Source: Providencia rettgeri
GTDB taxonomy: Bacteria; Pseudomonadota; Gammaproteobacteria; Enterobacterales; Enterobacteriaceae
DNA: 64,000 bases
Direction: 5' to 3'
Assembly: GCF_013255915.1 (NCBI RefSeq)
Contig: NZ_CP053896.1
Location: 4,464,001 to 4,528,000 of the forward strand
In this document: positions 45,685 to 56,619 of the stretch, piece by piece
Layout: the number at the start of each line of letters is the position of its first letter
Numbering within the stretch: position 1 is the first letter of the stretch
The notes under the pieces: generated by a model
The model's database searches: none
Seen by the model: only the letters and a program-made list of their open reading frames with translations
Told to the model about the DNA's origin: nothing
Made by a program: the position numbers and the translations under genes

Positions 45685-46580
45685 GTACTTTTTTCCTTAA
45701 TCCAGTTTACAGAATTAGTCCTTTTACAACCTCAGATTATGCAAAAAACATACAACGTATTAATGCAAGACATGAGCATGAGCATGAGCATGAGCATGAA
45801 AAACTTATAATAAAAAATGGCTACAATACATATTTTACTGAGTCAGGTAGACAAGCAATTCAATATTATCTAGCTAGCCTACAGTTAAACTGTGATGATG
45901 AAGTTACTATAATAACCACAACATCATCGTACTATATTAGTTCCTGTGTTACAGCCACCGTTGAAAAATATTGCAAGTGGAATAGACAAGTAACAAATAA
46001 AACTAAGTGTATTATTGTAATACATGAATTTGGAAAATTATATGAAAACGTGCAGCAACTACTTCAATATAATATACCTATACTTGAAGATTTTGCACAT
46101 AGCTTTTCGGCACTAACTCACACTGAAAATATTCATGGGGATGCAGCTATATTTAGCTTATCCAAATTTCTTCCTATTAATAGTGGCGGATTAATTTTAT
46201 CAAAAGCAAAACTATTAGAAATAAAAAATAGTGATGAATATTGCTATTTTTACAAAATATACAGTAATAAAATACCAATTTTCATAAGAAAAAGAAAATT
46301 AATTGAAAATTATTATATCAAAAAATTCCAAGAATTAAATCTACGACCATATTTTACTTACCGTAATGACGAGGCTCCAGGTGTGTTCGTTGTTAATATT
46401 AACAAACCCATAGATTACCTTCAAAAATTAAAAATTTATCTTCAAAGTAATTTTGTAGAATGTAGTGTTTTTTACAAAAATGAATCTTTATTTTTACCAT
46501 GCCATCATCGATTAGAATTTGAAGACATAGATTATATTTTTACACTAATTAAAGGGTATATCAATAATCATGATCACTAG
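45681..46580 (+). CDS. Divergent DegT/DnrJ/EryC1-fold protein with His-Glu repeat
   Basis: A 299-residue protein that I recognise only by fold-type motifs. E136-D137 in ILEDFAHSF and K162 in AAIFSLSKFLPINSGG match the cofactor-site Asp and PLP-binding Lys of DegT-type sugar aminotransferases, but overall the sequence is shorter and much diverged. Near the N-terminus, residues 31-40 are five His-Glu pairs encoded by a CATGAG hexanucleotide repeat. The start is the ATG at 45681, overlapping the fdtA stop, with GGAG upstream. A canonical aminotransferase (fdtB) is encoded three genes on, so this one may catalyse another step or be a partner subunit. Function unknown. Confidence 0.65.
   Translation: MSTFFLNPVYRISPFTTSDYAKNIQRINARHEHEHEHEHEKLIIKNGYNTYFTESGRQAIQYYLASLQLNCDDEVTIITTTSSYYISSCVTATVEKYCKWNRQVTNKTKCIIVIHEFGKLYENVQQLLQYNIPILEDFAHSFSALTHTENIHGDAAIFSLSKFLPINSGGLILSKAKLLEIKNSDEYCYFYKIYSNKIPIFIRKRKLIENYYIKKFQELNLRPYFTYRNDEAPGVFVVNINKPIDYLQKLKIYLQSNFVECSVFYKNESLFLPCHHRLEFEDIDYIFTLIKGYINNHDH
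45771..45800 (+). repeat. In-frame hexanucleotide repeat (CATGAG)4 CATGAA
   Basis: Four perfect and one imperfect copy of a 6-base unit encode (His-Glu)5 in the DegT-like protein. A unit of six keeps the reading frame whatever the copy number, so slippage would change protein length, not switch the gene off. Confidence 0.9.
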
Positions 46581-47043
46581 TAACATAAAACTTGGAATTA
46601 ATGTTAATATTGACCCATCCTCCACAATTAATAATATTGAAATATATGATAATGTAAGAATAGCCAAAAATTGCTCTATTTTTGGTTCACGAGATAATAT
46701 ATTAGAAATCCATCAAGATACATATATAGGAATGAATTGCTTTATTAATGGTTATTCAGAAAAAATTATAATTATGAATAATGTGAGTATCGCACAAAAT
46801 GTATGTATTATGACTGATTCAGGACCAAATGCTAGCAAATCAATGCAAGAATTTTATCCAATAGAAAGAGCTAGTATTTATATTGGCGAACATAGTTGGC
46901 TAGGAGTAAACTCAGTTATTCTTCCTGGAGTGACACTAGGTAAATTTTGTGTTGTTGCAGCGAATAGCTTAGTTAAAAATAGCTTTGATGATTATTCTGT
47001 AGTTGCTGGTAACCCAGCTAAACTTATTAAGAAATTAAAATAA
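46570..47043 (+). CDS. Left-handed beta-helix O/N-acetyltransferase (FdtC-like candidate)
   Basis: A 157-residue hexapeptide-repeat acyltransferase. The repeats run from about residue 15 to 150 (isoleucine-rich turns, IGEHSWLGVNSVILPGVTLGKF, shortened), ending with the usual VVAGNPAKLIKK. Such enzymes use acetyl-CoA. In the Fuc3NAc and Qui3NAc pathways a protein of this fold (FdtC or QdtC) acetylates the C3 amino group, and this is the likely role here. O-acetylation of the glycan is the alternative. It overlaps the preceding gene by 11 bases. Confidence 0.8.
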   Translation: MITSNIKLGINVNIDPSSTINNIEIYDNVRIAKNCSIFGSRDNILEIHQDTYIGMNCFINGYSEKIIIMNNVSIAQNVCIMTDSGPNASKSMQEFYPIERASIYIGEHSWLGVNSVILPGVTLGKFCVVAANSLVKNSFDDYSVVAGNPAKLIKKLK

Positions 47044-47045
47044 AT

Positions 47046-47990
47046 ATGATTATTATAAAACAATATAGCCCTAGTGATAAAATCATTTGGAACGAGTTTG
47101 TCAAGTTAATTAAAAGTGAACATTTTTTCTTTTATCGAGAATATATGGATTATCACTCAGAGCGATTTAAAGATCACTCTTTAATGTTCTTTGATGAAAA
47201 AAACACTTTATTGGCTCTCCTTCCTGCCAATATAAGTGATAATATCATATATTCACATCAAGGATTAACCTTTGGTGGCTTACTTATGAAAGCATCAGCA
47301 AAACAGAAAGATATATTAGAAATATTCTATGCTATAAAAGAATATCTAAAAAGCGAGAACTATATCTCTCTAATTTATAAAAAAATCCCATATATATATA
47401 ATAATATTCCAAATGATGAGGATTTATATGGCTTATTTAAAATTAATGCTAAGCTATTTAGAAGAGACATCTCTTCTACAATAAAAATAAAAAATCAAAT
47501 TAAATACTCTAAAGGTAGAAAATGGATAGTGAAAAAAGCTAAAGATAACGAATTGGTGTATTCAAGAACAGAAAAAATTGATGATTTTTGGGAAAATTTG
47601 TGTAATGTTTTATCTGATAATCATAATGTAAAACCTATACACTCCCTACAAGAAATCAAATATCTTTATGAAAAGTTCCCCAATAATATAAAATTCTATA
47701 CTACAACGCACAACAGTAGGCTCGTATCTGGAGCAGTTATATTTGAAGTATCAGATGTAGCCCACACTCAATATTTGTATAATACCCATGAAGGAAGGGA
47801 GGTTGGTGCGTTAGATGGACTAATTGACTATCTAGTGAAAGAAGTATATTCCTCAAAAGAATATTTTGACTTTGGGATTTCAAATGAGAATCAGGGTCAA
47901 GTTTTGAATGAAGGGCTAATTGCTCAAAAGGAAGGCTTTGGTGCTAGAGCCGTCGCTCATGACTTTTTCGAGATAAAATCAAATGATTAG
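47046..47990 (+). CDS. FemAB/GNAT-like acyltransferase
   Basis: A 314-residue protein resembling FemAB-type or GNAT-fold (Acetyltransf_6) enzymes of polysaccharide loci. Visible features are FTFGGLLM-like [55 protein letters not shown] (shown here over its 40 residues only in part) and [19 protein letters not shown], the last being typical of this group. It might attach an acyl or aminoacyl group to an amino sugar. It overlaps fdtB by 8 bases. Exact reaction unknown. Confidence 0.65.
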   Translation: MIIIKQYSPSDKIIWNEFVKLIKSEHFFFYREYMDYHSERFKDHSLMFFDEKNTLLALLPANISDNIIYSHQGLTFGGLLMKASAKQKDILEIFYAIKEYLKSENYISLIYKKIPYIYNNIPNDEDLYGLFKINAKLFRRDISSTIKIKNQIKYSKGRKWIVKKAKDNELVYSRTEKIDDFWENLCNVLSDNHNVKPIHSLQEIKYLYEKFPNNIKFYTTTHNSRLVSGAVIFEVSDVAHTQYLYNTHEGREVGALDGLIDYLVKEVYSSKEYFDFGISNENQGQVLNEGLIAQKEGFGARAVAHDFFEIKSND

Positions 47991-49107
47991 TTTTTTGAAT
48001 TTAAAGAATATAAATGAACAATACCAAGATGAATTAAAACAAGCCTGCTCAAGAGTTATAGATTCTGGTTGGTATATCATGGGTACTGAACTAGAGAATT
48101 TTGAAAAAAACTTTTCTAATTATTGTGGAGTCAAACACACCATTGGTGTAGCTAATGGGCTAGATGCTCTAACACTTGTTTTACGAGCTTGGAAAGAGCT
48201 AGGCAAAATTAAAGCTGGTGATGAAGTCATTGTTCAAGCTAATACCTATATTGCATCTGTACTTGCCATTACAGAAAATGACTTAATACCTGTATTAGTT
48301 GAGCCCGATGAAGATAGCTATAACCTTTCAATTGCAAATATAAAACAAGCTATTACTAGTAAGACAAAAGTGATCTTACCTGTTCATCTATACGGTCAAA
48401 TTTCTCCAATGCCAGAAATAATGGCTCTAGCAAAGCAATATGACCTTTTAGTACTAGAAGATTGTGCTCAATCTCATGGTGCTATAATTGGCAATAAAAA
48501 GTGTGGTAATTGGGGGGATGCGGCGGGTTTTAGTTTTTACCCCGGTAAAAATTTGGGCGCACTAGGCGATGCTGGTGCAATTACCACTAATGATGATGAG
48601 CTAGCAAATACACTAAAAGCACTTCGCAACTATGGCTCTCACAAAAAGTATGAAAACCTTTACCAAGGTGTTAATAGTAGATTAAGTGAAATCCAAGCGG
48701 CTATGCTTGATGTTAAATTAAAATACTTAGATAAAGAAACAGATACTCGCCAAAGAATTGCGCTAGCTTACCTTGAAAACATTAATAACCCATTAATTAA
48801 ATTACCATTAGATGCGGAAGAGTATAAAAGCACCATTCAAAGTCATGTTTGGCATTTGTTTGTGATTGCAGCAAGTTATAGAGATTTATTGCAAACGCAC
48901 CTAACAAACTTAGGTATACAAACTTTAATTCATTATCCAACACCACCTCATAAACAACACGCTTATAAGCAATATAGTCATCTATCACTACCAATAACAG
49001 AAAGAGTCCACCAAGAAGTACTTAGTATCCCTATTGGCCCTACCATGACTAAAAATGACGTTCAGCGAGTGATTGACGCCTGTAATTCATTTGTGGCTAA
49101 ACAATGA
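47983..49107 (+). CDS. fdtB: dTDP-3-keto-6-deoxyhexose aminotransferase (FdtB/QdtB type)
   Basis: PLP-dependent DegT/DnrJ/EryC1 aminotransferase of 374 residues that adds the 3-amino group. K189 in [16 protein letters not shown] is the Schiff-base Lys, EDCAQSHGA holds the cofactor Asp, and [25 protein letters not shown] (shortened) is the substrate region common in FdtB and QdtB. With RmlA, RmlB, FdtA and a hexapeptide acetyltransferase it completes a dTDP-3-acetamido-3,6-dideoxyhexose pathway. It overlaps wzx by 4 bases. Confidence 0.9.
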   Translation: MISFLNLKNINEQYQDELKQACSRVIDSGWYIMGTELENFEKNFSNYCGVKHTIGVANGLDALTLVLRAWKELGKIKAGDEVIVQANTYIASVLAITENDLIPVLVEPDEDSYNLSIANIKQAITSKTKVILPVHLYGQISPMPEIMALAKQYDLLVLEDCAQSHGAIIGNKKCGNWGDAAGFSFYPGKNLGALGDAGAITTNDDELANTLKALRNYGSHKKYENLYQGVNSRLSEIQAAMLDVKLKYLDKETDTRQRIALAYLENINNPLIKLPLDAEEYKSTIQSHVWHLFVIAASYRDLLQTHLTNLGIQTLIHYPTPPHKQHAYKQYSHLSLPITERVHQEVLSIPIGPTMTKNDVQRVIDACNSFVAKQ

Positions 49108-50360
49108 CGTTAATTAAAACATCCCTTCTTAGCCTGATAGCAACTTTTTTCAAAATGCTTTCAGGCTTAGTGATCAATAAAGCAGTTTCTGTTTATATAG
49201 GACCCGCAGGGCTTGCGGTTATCGGACAATTTCAAAATTTTAGCCAAGTAGTTCTAATTGCCGCTCAAGGTGCTATTAATAGTGGTGTTGTAAAGTATAC
49301 TGCAGAATACGGACAAGATAGCCCAAAGGTGCCAAGCCTATTTAGTACTGCTTTGCGAATAAGTTTAATATCTTCCATTATAGTAGGCTTCCTTCTTATC
49401 ATATTCTCTTCTTTTTTCTCAAAGAAAATTCTAGATAATATAGAGTATAATTTTGTTTTTATCCTCTTTGGTTTTACAGTAATACTTTTTGTATTAAATG
49501 GACTTCTTTTATCCATAATTAATGGATTAAAAGAAATTCGTAGTTATATAAAAATAAATATAATACAGAGCATTTATGCGTTAATTTTCACAAGTTTATT
49601 AATTTACTTTTGGGGTTTAAAAGGTGCGCTAGTAGCCCTAACGACTAACCAGTCAGTTATTTTCTTCATTACTCTCTTTATGCTTCGAAAACATACCGTT
49701 ATTGTATGGGAAAATTTCACTTCTGCATTTGATAAAACAATATCTAAAAAGTTATTTGCATTTTCTGCAATGGCACTTACATCTGCGATAATGGTTCCTA
49801 CATCACAATTTATTATTCGGGATTATATTGCTACTACACAAGGCCTTGATCAAGCAGGCTACTGGCAAGGTGTATGGTATATTTCTTCAACCTACTTAAT
49901 GATTGTAACAACGGCCCTAAGTACTTACTACTTGCCTAGGCTTTCAGAAATCACTAGTAAACAAGAGCTAAAAAAAGAAATTTTGCAAGGATATAAGATA
50001 CTACTTCCAATAGTTATTGTATGCGGACTTATAATCTACCTATTACGTGATTTTATTATTTATTTACTTTTCTCAGATAGCTTCACACCAATGAAACCAT
50101 TGTTTACATGGCAAATAATTGGCGATATATTTAAAATAGCATCTTGGTTATTAGCTTATGTCATGCTAGCAAAAGCAATGACCAAAACATTTATAATGAG
50201 TGAAATTATTTTCTCTATGACCTTTGTTATTTTATCTTATTGTTTTATTTCATTGTTTGACACTGGTACTATAGGAGTAACATATGCCTATTGCCTGAAT
50301 TACATTCTATATTTTTTAACTATGTTCCTTATCATAAACTTTAAACTCAATCATCAATAA
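49104..50360 (+). CDS. wzx: O-unit flippase Wzx
   Basis: A 418-residue inner-membrane protein with about twelve hydrophobic segments of the polysaccharide-translocase (MATE/MOP) type. The N-terminal [21 protein letters not shown] and [15 protein letters not shown] are typical of WzxE/O-antigen flippases. It would turn undecaprenyl-linked repeat units across the membrane. The ATG overlaps the fdtB stop. Confidence 0.88.
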   Translation: MTLIKTSLLSLIATFFKMLSGLVINKAVSVYIGPAGLAVIGQFQNFSQVVLIAAQGAINSGVVKYTAEYGQDSPKVPSLFSTALRISLISSIIVGFLLIIFSSFFSKKILDNIEYNFVFILFGFTVILFVLNGLLLSIINGLKEIRSYIKINIIQSIYALIFTSLLIYFWGLKGALVALTTNQSVIFFITLFMLRKHTVIVWENFTSAFDKTISKKLFAFSAMALTSAIMVPTSQFIIRDYIATTQGLDQAGYWQGVWYISSTYLMIVTTALSTYYLPRLSEITSKQELKKEILQGYKILLPIVIVCGLIIYLLRDFIIYLLFSDSFTPMKPLFTWQIIGDIFKIASWLLAYVMLAKAMTKTFIMSEIIFSMTFVILSYCFISLFDTGTIGVTYAYCLNYILYFLTMFLIINFKLNHQ

Positions 50361-50373
50361 TAGTGTTGAAACA

Positions 50374-51294
50374 ATGAATAAAGAAACTATCAGTATTGCA
50401 GTTTTTAGCTATAATTCAGAAGGTACTATTTTAGAGACATTAAATAGTATCCAAAACCAAGATTATGGTAGCCAATTTATCGAGTTGCTATTTGGAGATG
50501 ATGGATCTAAGGATAATACACAGAAAATCATAATGGATTGGTTAGCTATTCATGGTAGTTCTTTCCGTAATATCATAGTAAATATGAGTAATATTAATAA
50601 AGGAGTAGTTGCTAATTTTAATTCCACTTGTAAACTGGCTACTTCTGATTGGATAAAGCCAATTGCAGCTGATGATTTATTAGCTTATAATTGCATCTCA
50701 GAATTTTATTCATTTGTTACAAAAAACGAGACTCCTTGCGCATTCTGTAAAGTACAGAAATTTACGGGTGAAGATAAGCTGGAGATCCTTCCAAAAAATA
50801 ACTATTATTTTAGTTTATCGGCTCAAGATCAGTTTGAAAATTTACTTATTGATAACTTTATACCAGCCCCGGGTTGTTTCTTAAAAGCAAGTTTATTACA
50901 ACATATTGGATATGCAGAAGAAAACTTATGTATGGAAGATTATCCTATGTGGCTAAAAATTGCAGCAGCCAATATACAAATGCCTTTACTTAATAAAACA
51001 TTAGTTCAATATAGAATAGGAAATAGTTTATCCAAAAATAAATATAAACTTACTAATCCGATACTAGATTACGACACTTATCAAGTTAAAAAGCGATTCT
51101 TATCTAAGTTAAACAAAAACAAGATAGTAACTATATTCTATAAAATAGAAATCTCATCATATAAGTTATCAAATTTAATTAAAGTTAAAGTTTTTAGGAA
51201 TAAAAAAAATAGGGTTACACATACTATTAGTTTGTTTTCACGATTAATGTCTCCTATCTTCACTATTTGTAAAATTAAAAGTAAAATGAAATAA
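50374..51294 (+). CDS. Family 2 glycosyltransferase
   Basis: A 306-residue GT-A fold glycosyltransferase. ISIAVFSYNSEGTILETLNSI is the first strand and helix, LLFGDDGSKDNT holds the nucleotide-binding Asp residues, and WIKPIAADDLL carries the DxD-like metal motif. The NLCMEDYPMWLKIA segment has the ED seen in many O-antigen transferases. It works on the cytoplasmic side of the inner membrane. Donor and linkage cannot be assigned. Confidence 0.86.
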   Translation: MNKETISIAVFSYNSEGTILETLNSIQNQDYGSQFIELLFGDDGSKDNTQKIIMDWLAIHGSSFRNIIVNMSNINKGVVANFNSTCKLATSDWIKPIAADDLLAYNCISEFYSFVTKNETPCAFCKVQKFTGEDKLEILPKNNYYFSLSAQDQFENLLIDNFIPAPGCFLKASLLQHIGYAEENLCMEDYPMWLKIAAANIQMPLLNKTLVQYRIGNSLSKNKYKLTNPILDYDTYQVKKRFLSKLNKNKIVTIFYKIEISSYKLSNLIKVKVFRNKKNRVTHTISLFSRLMSPIFTICKIKSKMK

Positions 51295-51362
51295 TTTAAT
51301 GAATAATAGCATCCCATAAATACATAAAACAAACCTTCAAAATATAACCCCAGAAACACACA

Positions 51363-52616
51363 ATGAAATTAATTACATACTCATTTCTTCTCTTTCTTTT
51401 TATATACAACATTCCAATAATAGGTATCTTTGGAACTGGGTATCTATCATCAATAATTGTTTTTTTTATAATACTAGCTGACAAAAAAAAACACATATTA
51501 CTAGTAACTTTATTAAAGCAAAAAATTATTTATATCTTACTATCAATATATTTAGCTATTATTATATTTGGGTTCATTAGTACCATATTCAATCATTCCT
51601 ATGACTTCACAATAAACAGAACATTAATTAACAATATTCTATCTTTATTTTGCTGTTTATTTTTTATCATTCTTTTTTTTGAAAAACCAACAGTTGAAAA
51701 ACATTTTTCCATTATATTAATACTGCAATCATTTATAATAATTGCTATGATACTATCATCGGACATAAGAGAGTTTATTCAAAGCTATGTTCGTACTGAA
51801 GATGAAATAGAATATATGTCTGGTTACGGTGGAGTTAGAGGACTAGGTGTTTCTGGTTCGATGGCTTTTGGTTTAGCAGCTACCATGGGTTTACTTGGCT
51901 ACATATTCATATTCCATATAAATAATGCCAATAACTCATCAATATATAATATATTTATTTTTTTCATATGCTTCTTTGCCTCTCTTTCTGCAGGTAGGAC
52001 ATCTTTTCTTGGTTTTTTCTTAGGGTTATTAATATTAACATTGTATTCAATCAGCTTAAAAACTACATTTAAAGTATTAAAATATTTAATTATTACTATT
52101 TTAATCAGTATATTATTGTATATAATATTAATTAACATCCCTTCTATCAGCGAAATTATCGAAAAATATTCAGCATATGCATTTCAACCAATTATAAACT
52201 ATCTAGAATATGGTTCTCTATCTGTGACATCAACTGAAAAATTACAAAGCATGTATTTCCTACCAAATGATACATCAACTATATTTTTTGGTGATGGTAA
52301 ATACACTACGGCTGATGGCTATTATATGTCAACCGATGCTGGATACATGCGCTTTATGCTCTATTTTGGGATTTTAGGTAGCTTACTCCCTTATTTTGGT
52401 TTTTTATACTTATGTTTTTATACAATCAATCGTACAAAGATCAATACTAAAAAAAGCAAATGGTTTTTTGGTGGAATTATATTATTATCTTTTATTTATC
52501 ACTATAAGGGGGAAATAATTTTCTTCAATGTCAGCTATATGAAAATTATATTTATTTACTGTATGTATTACATCCTTATTAATAAATTAAAACCTTCGGA
52601 CGTTAATCACAGCTAA
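51363..52616 (+). CDS. wzy: Candidate O-antigen/capsule polymerase Wzy
   Basis: A 417-residue, extremely hydrophobic protein with about ten to twelve membrane segments and a large hydrophilic loop (about residues 260-330), which is the usual Wzy layout. Sequence conservation in Wzy is very low, so the call rests on topology, the AGRTSFLGF motif reminiscent of the O-antigen ligase/polymerase (Wzy_C-like) group, and the lack of another candidate in the cluster. It would join flipped repeat units in the periplasm. Very AT-rich DNA. Confidence 0.75.
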   Translation: MKLITYSFLLFLFIYNIPIIGIFGTGYLSSIIVFFIILADKKKHILLVTLLKQKIIYILLSIYLAIIIFGFISTIFNHSYDFTINRTLINNILSLFCCLFFIILFFEKPTVEKHFSIILILQSFIIIAMILSSDIREFIQSYVRTEDEIEYMSGYGGVRGLGVSGSMAFGLAATMGLLGYIFIFHINNANNSSIYNIFIFFICFFASLSAGRTSFLGFFLGLLILTLYSISLKTTFKVLKYLIITILISILLYIILINIPSISEIIEKYSAYAFQPIINYLEYGSLSVTSTEKLQSMYFLPNDTSTIFFGDGKYTTADGYYMSTDAGYMRFMLYFGILGSLLPYFGFLYLCFYTINRTKINTKKSKWFFGGIILLSFIYHYKGEIIFFNVSYMKIIFIYCMYYILINKLKPSDVNHS

Positions 52617-52625
52617 GAGAGTCGT

Positions 52626-53444
52626 ATGACATTAGACATGTTATATTCCACATTTGAAGATGGCATATATTCCTTAATTAAAAATTTACCTAGTCAGAAA
52701 AAAAATATTAAAATTATTATCATTCACCAAGTAACGCCTACTTTCCAAGATGATGAGATTAGTTGTTTTTTCAATAATAGAGATGACATCAAATATTATA
52801 AATCGTCTACAAAAGGAGTGGCAAAGAGTAGAAATATAGCGATTAACAAATCAAGTAGTGACATAGTTTTATTTTGTGATGATGACGTTATTTATTCTGC
52901 TAACTTTCAAGATATAATACTAAATAAGTATGCAACATATACGGACCTAGGCTTTATTACTTTTGCATATAGCAATCATACAAGCATGAGTGATTTTGCA
53001 TCTAAATTTTCAAAAAAAGAATTTATACATACACTGAAATCGATATTACGAGTAGGCACTATTGAAGTAACAGCTCGCCGTAGTGTCATTTTAAATAATA
53101 ACATTAAGTTTCCTGAGGATATGGGAGCCGGTACTAAATACTTTCTTTGTGATGAGCCTGTATTCCTTTCCACATTTTTAAAGAAAAAAGTAAAAGGCAT
53201 GTATGTACCTGAAATAATATGCTCCCATCCTGAAGAATCAAGTGGCAAAAATTTTAATAATATTGATGCATTTGCTTCACGATATCTGTGTTTTACTCGC
53301 ATTTTTGGTCGTTTATTAGGTTTTTCACTCTATATTATTTATTTAGTAAAGAATTTTAATAAATTTAATGGATTAATCAGTTTAAAAAATGCTTTATTTA
53401 TAAAATTTAAAATAAACCATGATCATGAATTAGATAAAAATTAA
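52626..53444 (+). CDS. Family 2-like glycosyltransferase
   Basis: A 272-residue GT-A type transferase. [27 protein letters not shown] is the typical nucleotide-sugar segment ending in the DDD metal motif, and [14 protein letters not shown] is the probable acceptor-side region with a catalytic acidic residue. The N-terminus lacks the usual first beta-strand sequence, so it is diverged or short. It starts 9 bases after wzy and is followed by ugd after 11 bases. Donor unknown. Confidence 0.8.
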   Translation: MTLDMLYSTFEDGIYSLIKNLPSQKKNIKIIIIHQVTPTFQDDEISCFFNNRDDIKYYKSSTKGVAKSRNIAINKSSSDIVLFCDDDVIYSANFQDIILNKYATYTDLGFITFAYSNHTSMSDFASKFSKKEFIHTLKSILRVGTIEVTARRSVILNNNIKFPEDMGAGTKYFLCDEPVFLSTFLKKKVKGMYVPEIICSHPEESSGKNFNNIDAFASRYLCFTRIFGRLLGFSLYIIYLVKNFNKFNGLISLKNALFIKFKINHDHELDKN

Positions 53445-53455
53445 TAGGATTAATA

Positions 53456-54622
53456 TTGAAAATAGCAATCGCAGGAACCGGCTACGTCGGCCTATCTAAC
53501 GCCATGTTGCTGTCACAAAACCACGAAGTGGTTGCGGTGGACATCATCCCTGAAAAAGTGGCGATGTTAAACAACCATCAATCACCCATTGTTGATGCAG
53601 AAATTGAACAGTTTTTAACGGAAAAGACCCTCAATTTCCGTGCCACAGAAGATAAAACTGAGGCCTACACAGGCGCTCAGTACGTCATTGTGGCTACGCC
53701 AACCGACTATGACCCAAAAACCAATTATTTTAACACCCAGTCAGTTGAATCTGTTATTCATGATGTAAATGGCATTAACCCTGAAGCAACGATTATCGTG
53801 AAATCCACTATTCCAGTGGGCTTTACCGCGCGCTTACGTGAAGAGTTTGGTTATACCAACGTGATTTTCTCCCCTGAATTTTTACGTGAGGGGCGCGCCT
53901 TGTGGGATAACTTACATCCTTCCCGTATCGTGGTGGGAGAGCGTTCAGAGCGTGCGAAAATTTTTGCGGATTTGCTACTGGAAGGCGCAATTAAGAAAGA
54001 TGTGCCCGTGCTATTTACCGATGGAACAGAAGCCGAAGCCATTAAACTGTTTGCCAACACTTATTTAGCGATGCGTGTGGCGTACTTTAATGAGCTCGAT
54101 ACCTACGCAGAAAGCCGCGGTTTGAATGCCCGCCAAATTATTGAAGGGGTCTCTTTAGACCCACGTATTGGTAGCCATTATAACAACCCATCATTCGGTT
54201 ACGGTGGTTATTGTTTACCGAAAGATACCAAGCAGTTGTTAGCTAACTACGATGACGTGCCAAATAACTTGATTAACGCCATTGTGGAATCGAACCGTAC
54301 CCGCAAAGACTTTATTTCCGATGCGATTATCGCTAAAGCACCACGCAAGGTCGGTGTTTATCGCTTAGTCATGAAAGCGGGCTCTGATAATTTCCGTGCC
54401 TCTGCAGTACAAGGTGTGATGAAGCGCATCAAGGCCAAGGGCATCGAAGTGGTGGTGTATGAGCCGGTTTTAAAAAAAGAAGAGTTTTTCCGTTCGAAGG
54501 TTATCCGTGATTTCGACACTTTCAAAGCGGAAAGTGACATTATTCTAGCTAACCGTATGGTGCCTGAGCTGGAAGATGTGGCAGAGAAAGTCTATACCCG
54601 CGATTTATTTGGTAACGACTAA
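53456..54622 (+). CDS. ugd: UDP-glucose 6-dehydrogenase Ugd
   Basis: NAD-dependent enzyme (388 residues, the E. coli length) oxidising UDP-glucose to UDP-glucuronic acid. The NAD loop is [14 protein letters not shown], the catalytic Cys is C253 in [13 protein letters not shown], and the end [11 protein letters not shown] matches E. coli. It starts with TTG preceded by AGGA. Base composition is visibly less AT-rich than in the genes to its left, suggesting it belongs to the stable part of the locus. It implies a uronic acid in the polysaccharide. Confidence 0.95.
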   Translation: MKIAIAGTGYVGLSNAMLLSQNHEVVAVDIIPEKVAMLNNHQSPIVDAEIEQFLTEKTLNFRATEDKTEAYTGAQYVIVATPTDYDPKTNYFNTQSVESVIHDVNGINPEATIIVKSTIPVGFTARLREEFGYTNVIFSPEFLREGRALWDNLHPSRIVVGERSERAKIFADLLLEGAIKKDVPVLFTDGTEAEAIKLFANTYLAMRVAYFNELDTYAESRGLNARQIIEGVSLDPRIGSHYNNPSFGYGGYCLPKDTKQLLANYDDVPNNLINAIVESNRTRKDFISDAIIAKAPRKVGVYRLVMKAGSDNFRASAVQGVMKRIKAKGIEVVVYEPVLKKEEFFRSKVIRDFDTFKAESDIILANRMVPELEDVAEKVYTRDLFGND

Positions 54623-54623
54623 A

Positions 54624-55409
54624 ATGAGTATGGTAATCGATAAGCCTTTAGTTTCTGTTATTATGCCCTGCTATAATGCGGAGGATAATATCTTAGAAGC
54701 TGTCACTTCTGTGTTGAATCAACATTATCAATCTTTAGAGTTAATTATAATTGATGATAATTCTACAGATAGTACTGTTGATATACTAAAGAGCCTTACT
54801 GATCCTCGAATCAACTTAATTTTATCCAACCAGAATCAAGGTGCTGGATATTCTAGAAATAAAGGTATTGAAAAAGCTCAAGGTCGTTTCATTGCTTTTT
54901 TAGACAGTGACGATATATGGTTAGAAACCAAACTATCGGAACAAATTACATTTATGCTAAAAAATAATTATTTTTTTACTTTTAGTTATTACCAGCATAT
55001 AAATCGTAAAGGATTAAGTAATATCATTACAGCACCTAAGTTTACTACCTATAAAAAATCACTTTATGGAAATGTTATTGGGTGTTTGACAGTAATTTAT
55101 GATACTGAACGTTTTGGGAAGCAATACATGCCTTTAATCAGAAAAAGACAAGATTTTGGGTTATGGTTAAAATTACTTTCTATTGAGAATAAAGCATACT
55201 GCTACCCAAAAGTGCTCGCATACTATAGAACTGATTCAGGAATGACTCAAAATAAATTTGATGCAGCTAAGCATCAATGGCAGTTTTATAGACATGTATT
55301 AAAACTTAATAAATTACAAACTTTTTGGTATTTTTCATTCTATACTTTGAATGGTTTATTAAAGCATAAACCCTCAGTGCATCCCATCGATAATAAACCA
55401 AAAAAATAG
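54624..55409 (+). CDS. Family 2 glycosyltransferase (between ugd and wza)
   Basis: A 261-residue GT-A glycosyltransferase with VSVIMPCYNAEDNILEAVTSVLNQ, LIIIDDNSTDST and the DxD motif in FIAFLDSDDIWLE, all canonical. The C-terminal RQDFGLWLKLLS is common in O-antigen transferases that use GalNAc, glucose or related donors. I start it at 54624, one base after the ugd stop. The open frame extends back to 54576 inside ugd but without support. Its DNA is AT-rich while both neighbours are not, suggesting separate acquisition. Confidence 0.87.
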   Translation: MSMVIDKPLVSVIMPCYNAEDNILEAVTSVLNQHYQSLELIIIDDNSTDSTVDILKSLTDPRINLILSNQNQGAGYSRNKGIEKAQGRFIAFLDSDDIWLETKLSEQITFMLKNNYFFTFSYYQHINRKGLSNIITAPKFTTYKKSLYGNVIGCLTVIYDTERFGKQYMPLIRKRQDFGLWLKLLSIENKAYCYPKVLAYYRTDSGMTQNKFDAAKHQWQFYRHVLKLNKLQTFWYFSFYTLNGLLKHKPSVHPIDNKPKK

Positions 55410-55468
55410 ACTAAAAAGTAATATTTAAATTGAATTCAACAATTACTAGCTCAAGGAATAGAACGTTT

Positions 55469-56614
55469 ATGAAGCGCCTTTCTGTTACAGTACTTATGCT
55501 AACCGCATTAACGGGCTGCACCGTCACCCCTGGTGCCTATATGTCAACCTCAGGCAAAAATGTGGTTGATACGGGTGACCGTGATATTAGCAAATTGGTT
55601 GATATCTACCCAATTTCGCCAAAATTGTTGGATGATATGTACACTGCACCTACCATTGCTAAACCCAATGCACAGTTAGAAAAGCAACTGACTCACTATG
55701 AATACCGCGTGGGTGCAGGTGACGTACTAACCATTACGGTTTGGGACCACCCAGAGCTCACTATCCCTGCGGGTTCATACCGTAGTGCGCAGGACTCAGG
55801 TAACTGGGTTCATTCTGACGGCACTATCTACTACCCGTATATTGGTAAAGTCAAAGTGATCGGTAAAACGGTCACTGAAATCCGTACCCTGATCAGCAAC
55901 CGTTTAGCCACCTATATCGAATCCCCACAAGTGGATGTGAGTATTGCTGCCTTCCGTTCGCAAAAAATGTATGTATCTGGTGAAGTTGCCAAACCGGGTA
56001 CGCTGCCTATCACTAACGTTCCACTCACTATCTTAGAAGCCTTTAATAATGCCGGTGGCTTAACCGAGAAAGCCGATTGGGATAATGTCGTGCTTACCCG
56101 TAATGGCAAAGAAATCAAAGTGTCATTACAAGATTTGGTTCAGTATGGGGATTTAACCCAAAACTACCTGATGCTACCGGGTGATGTACTATATGTGCCA
56201 CGTAATGATAGCCAAAAAGTGTTTGTCATGGGTGAAGTGGGTCAACCAACAACACTTACCATTGACCGTGCTGGTATGAGCATTACTGAAGCCCTAAGCA
56301 AAGCGAGCGGGATAGACCAAAACACAGCCAATGCGACGGGGGTATTCGTTATCCGCCCAATTAAAAACCAGCCCGCGGAAGACAAAGAGCTTGATGCTCT
56401 GTTACCGAAAAAAATGGCCGCGGTTTATCAGCTAGACTTATCGGATGCCACCTCACTCGTGATGGGAACTGAATTTAAACTGCAGCCCTATGACTTAGTC
56501 TATGTTACCGCAGCCCCTGTGGTACGTTGGAACCGTCTAATCACTCAGTTATTACCAACTATCGCTTCATATAATCAGTTAACCGAAGGTACCAAGCGTA
56601 TTCACGACTGGTAA
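55469..56614 (+). CDS. wza: Outer-membrane polysaccharide export lipoprotein Wza
   Basis: Octameric outer-membrane translocon for capsule, 381 residues (E. coli 379). The lipobox LTGC follows the signal sequence [13 protein letters not shown]. The polysaccharide export domain has [21 protein letters not shown] and [22 protein letters not shown] (shortened), then SLBB-type repeats ([32 protein letters not shown]), and an amphipathic C-terminal helix. I use the ATG at 55469, preceded by AAGGA, because the upstream TTG at 55430 adds residues before the signal peptide. Confidence 0.93.
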   Translation: MKRLSVTVLMLTALTGCTVTPGAYMSTSGKNVVDTGDRDISKLVDIYPISPKLLDDMYTAPTIAKPNAQLEKQLTHYEYRVGAGDVLTITVWDHPELTIPAGSYRSAQDSGNWVHSDGTIYYPYIGKVKVIGKTVTEIRTLISNRLATYIESPQVDVSIAAFRSQKMYVSGEVAKPGTLPITNVPLTILEAFNNAGGLTEKADWDNVVLTRNGKEIKVSLQDLVQYGDLTQNYLMLPGDVLYVPRNDSQKVFVMGEVGQPTTLTIDRAGMSITEALSKASGIDQNTANATGVFVIRPIKNQPAEDKELDALLPKKMAAVYQLDLSDATSLVMGTEFKLQPYDLVYVTAAPVVRWNRLITQLLPTIASYNQLTEGTKRIHDW

Positions 56615-56619
56615 TCGAT

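Noticed and set aside
45771-45800. CATGAG repeat considered as an on/off phase-variation tract
   Set aside because: The unit length is six bases, so copy-number changes keep the frame. It can alter length but cannot switch expression by frameshift.
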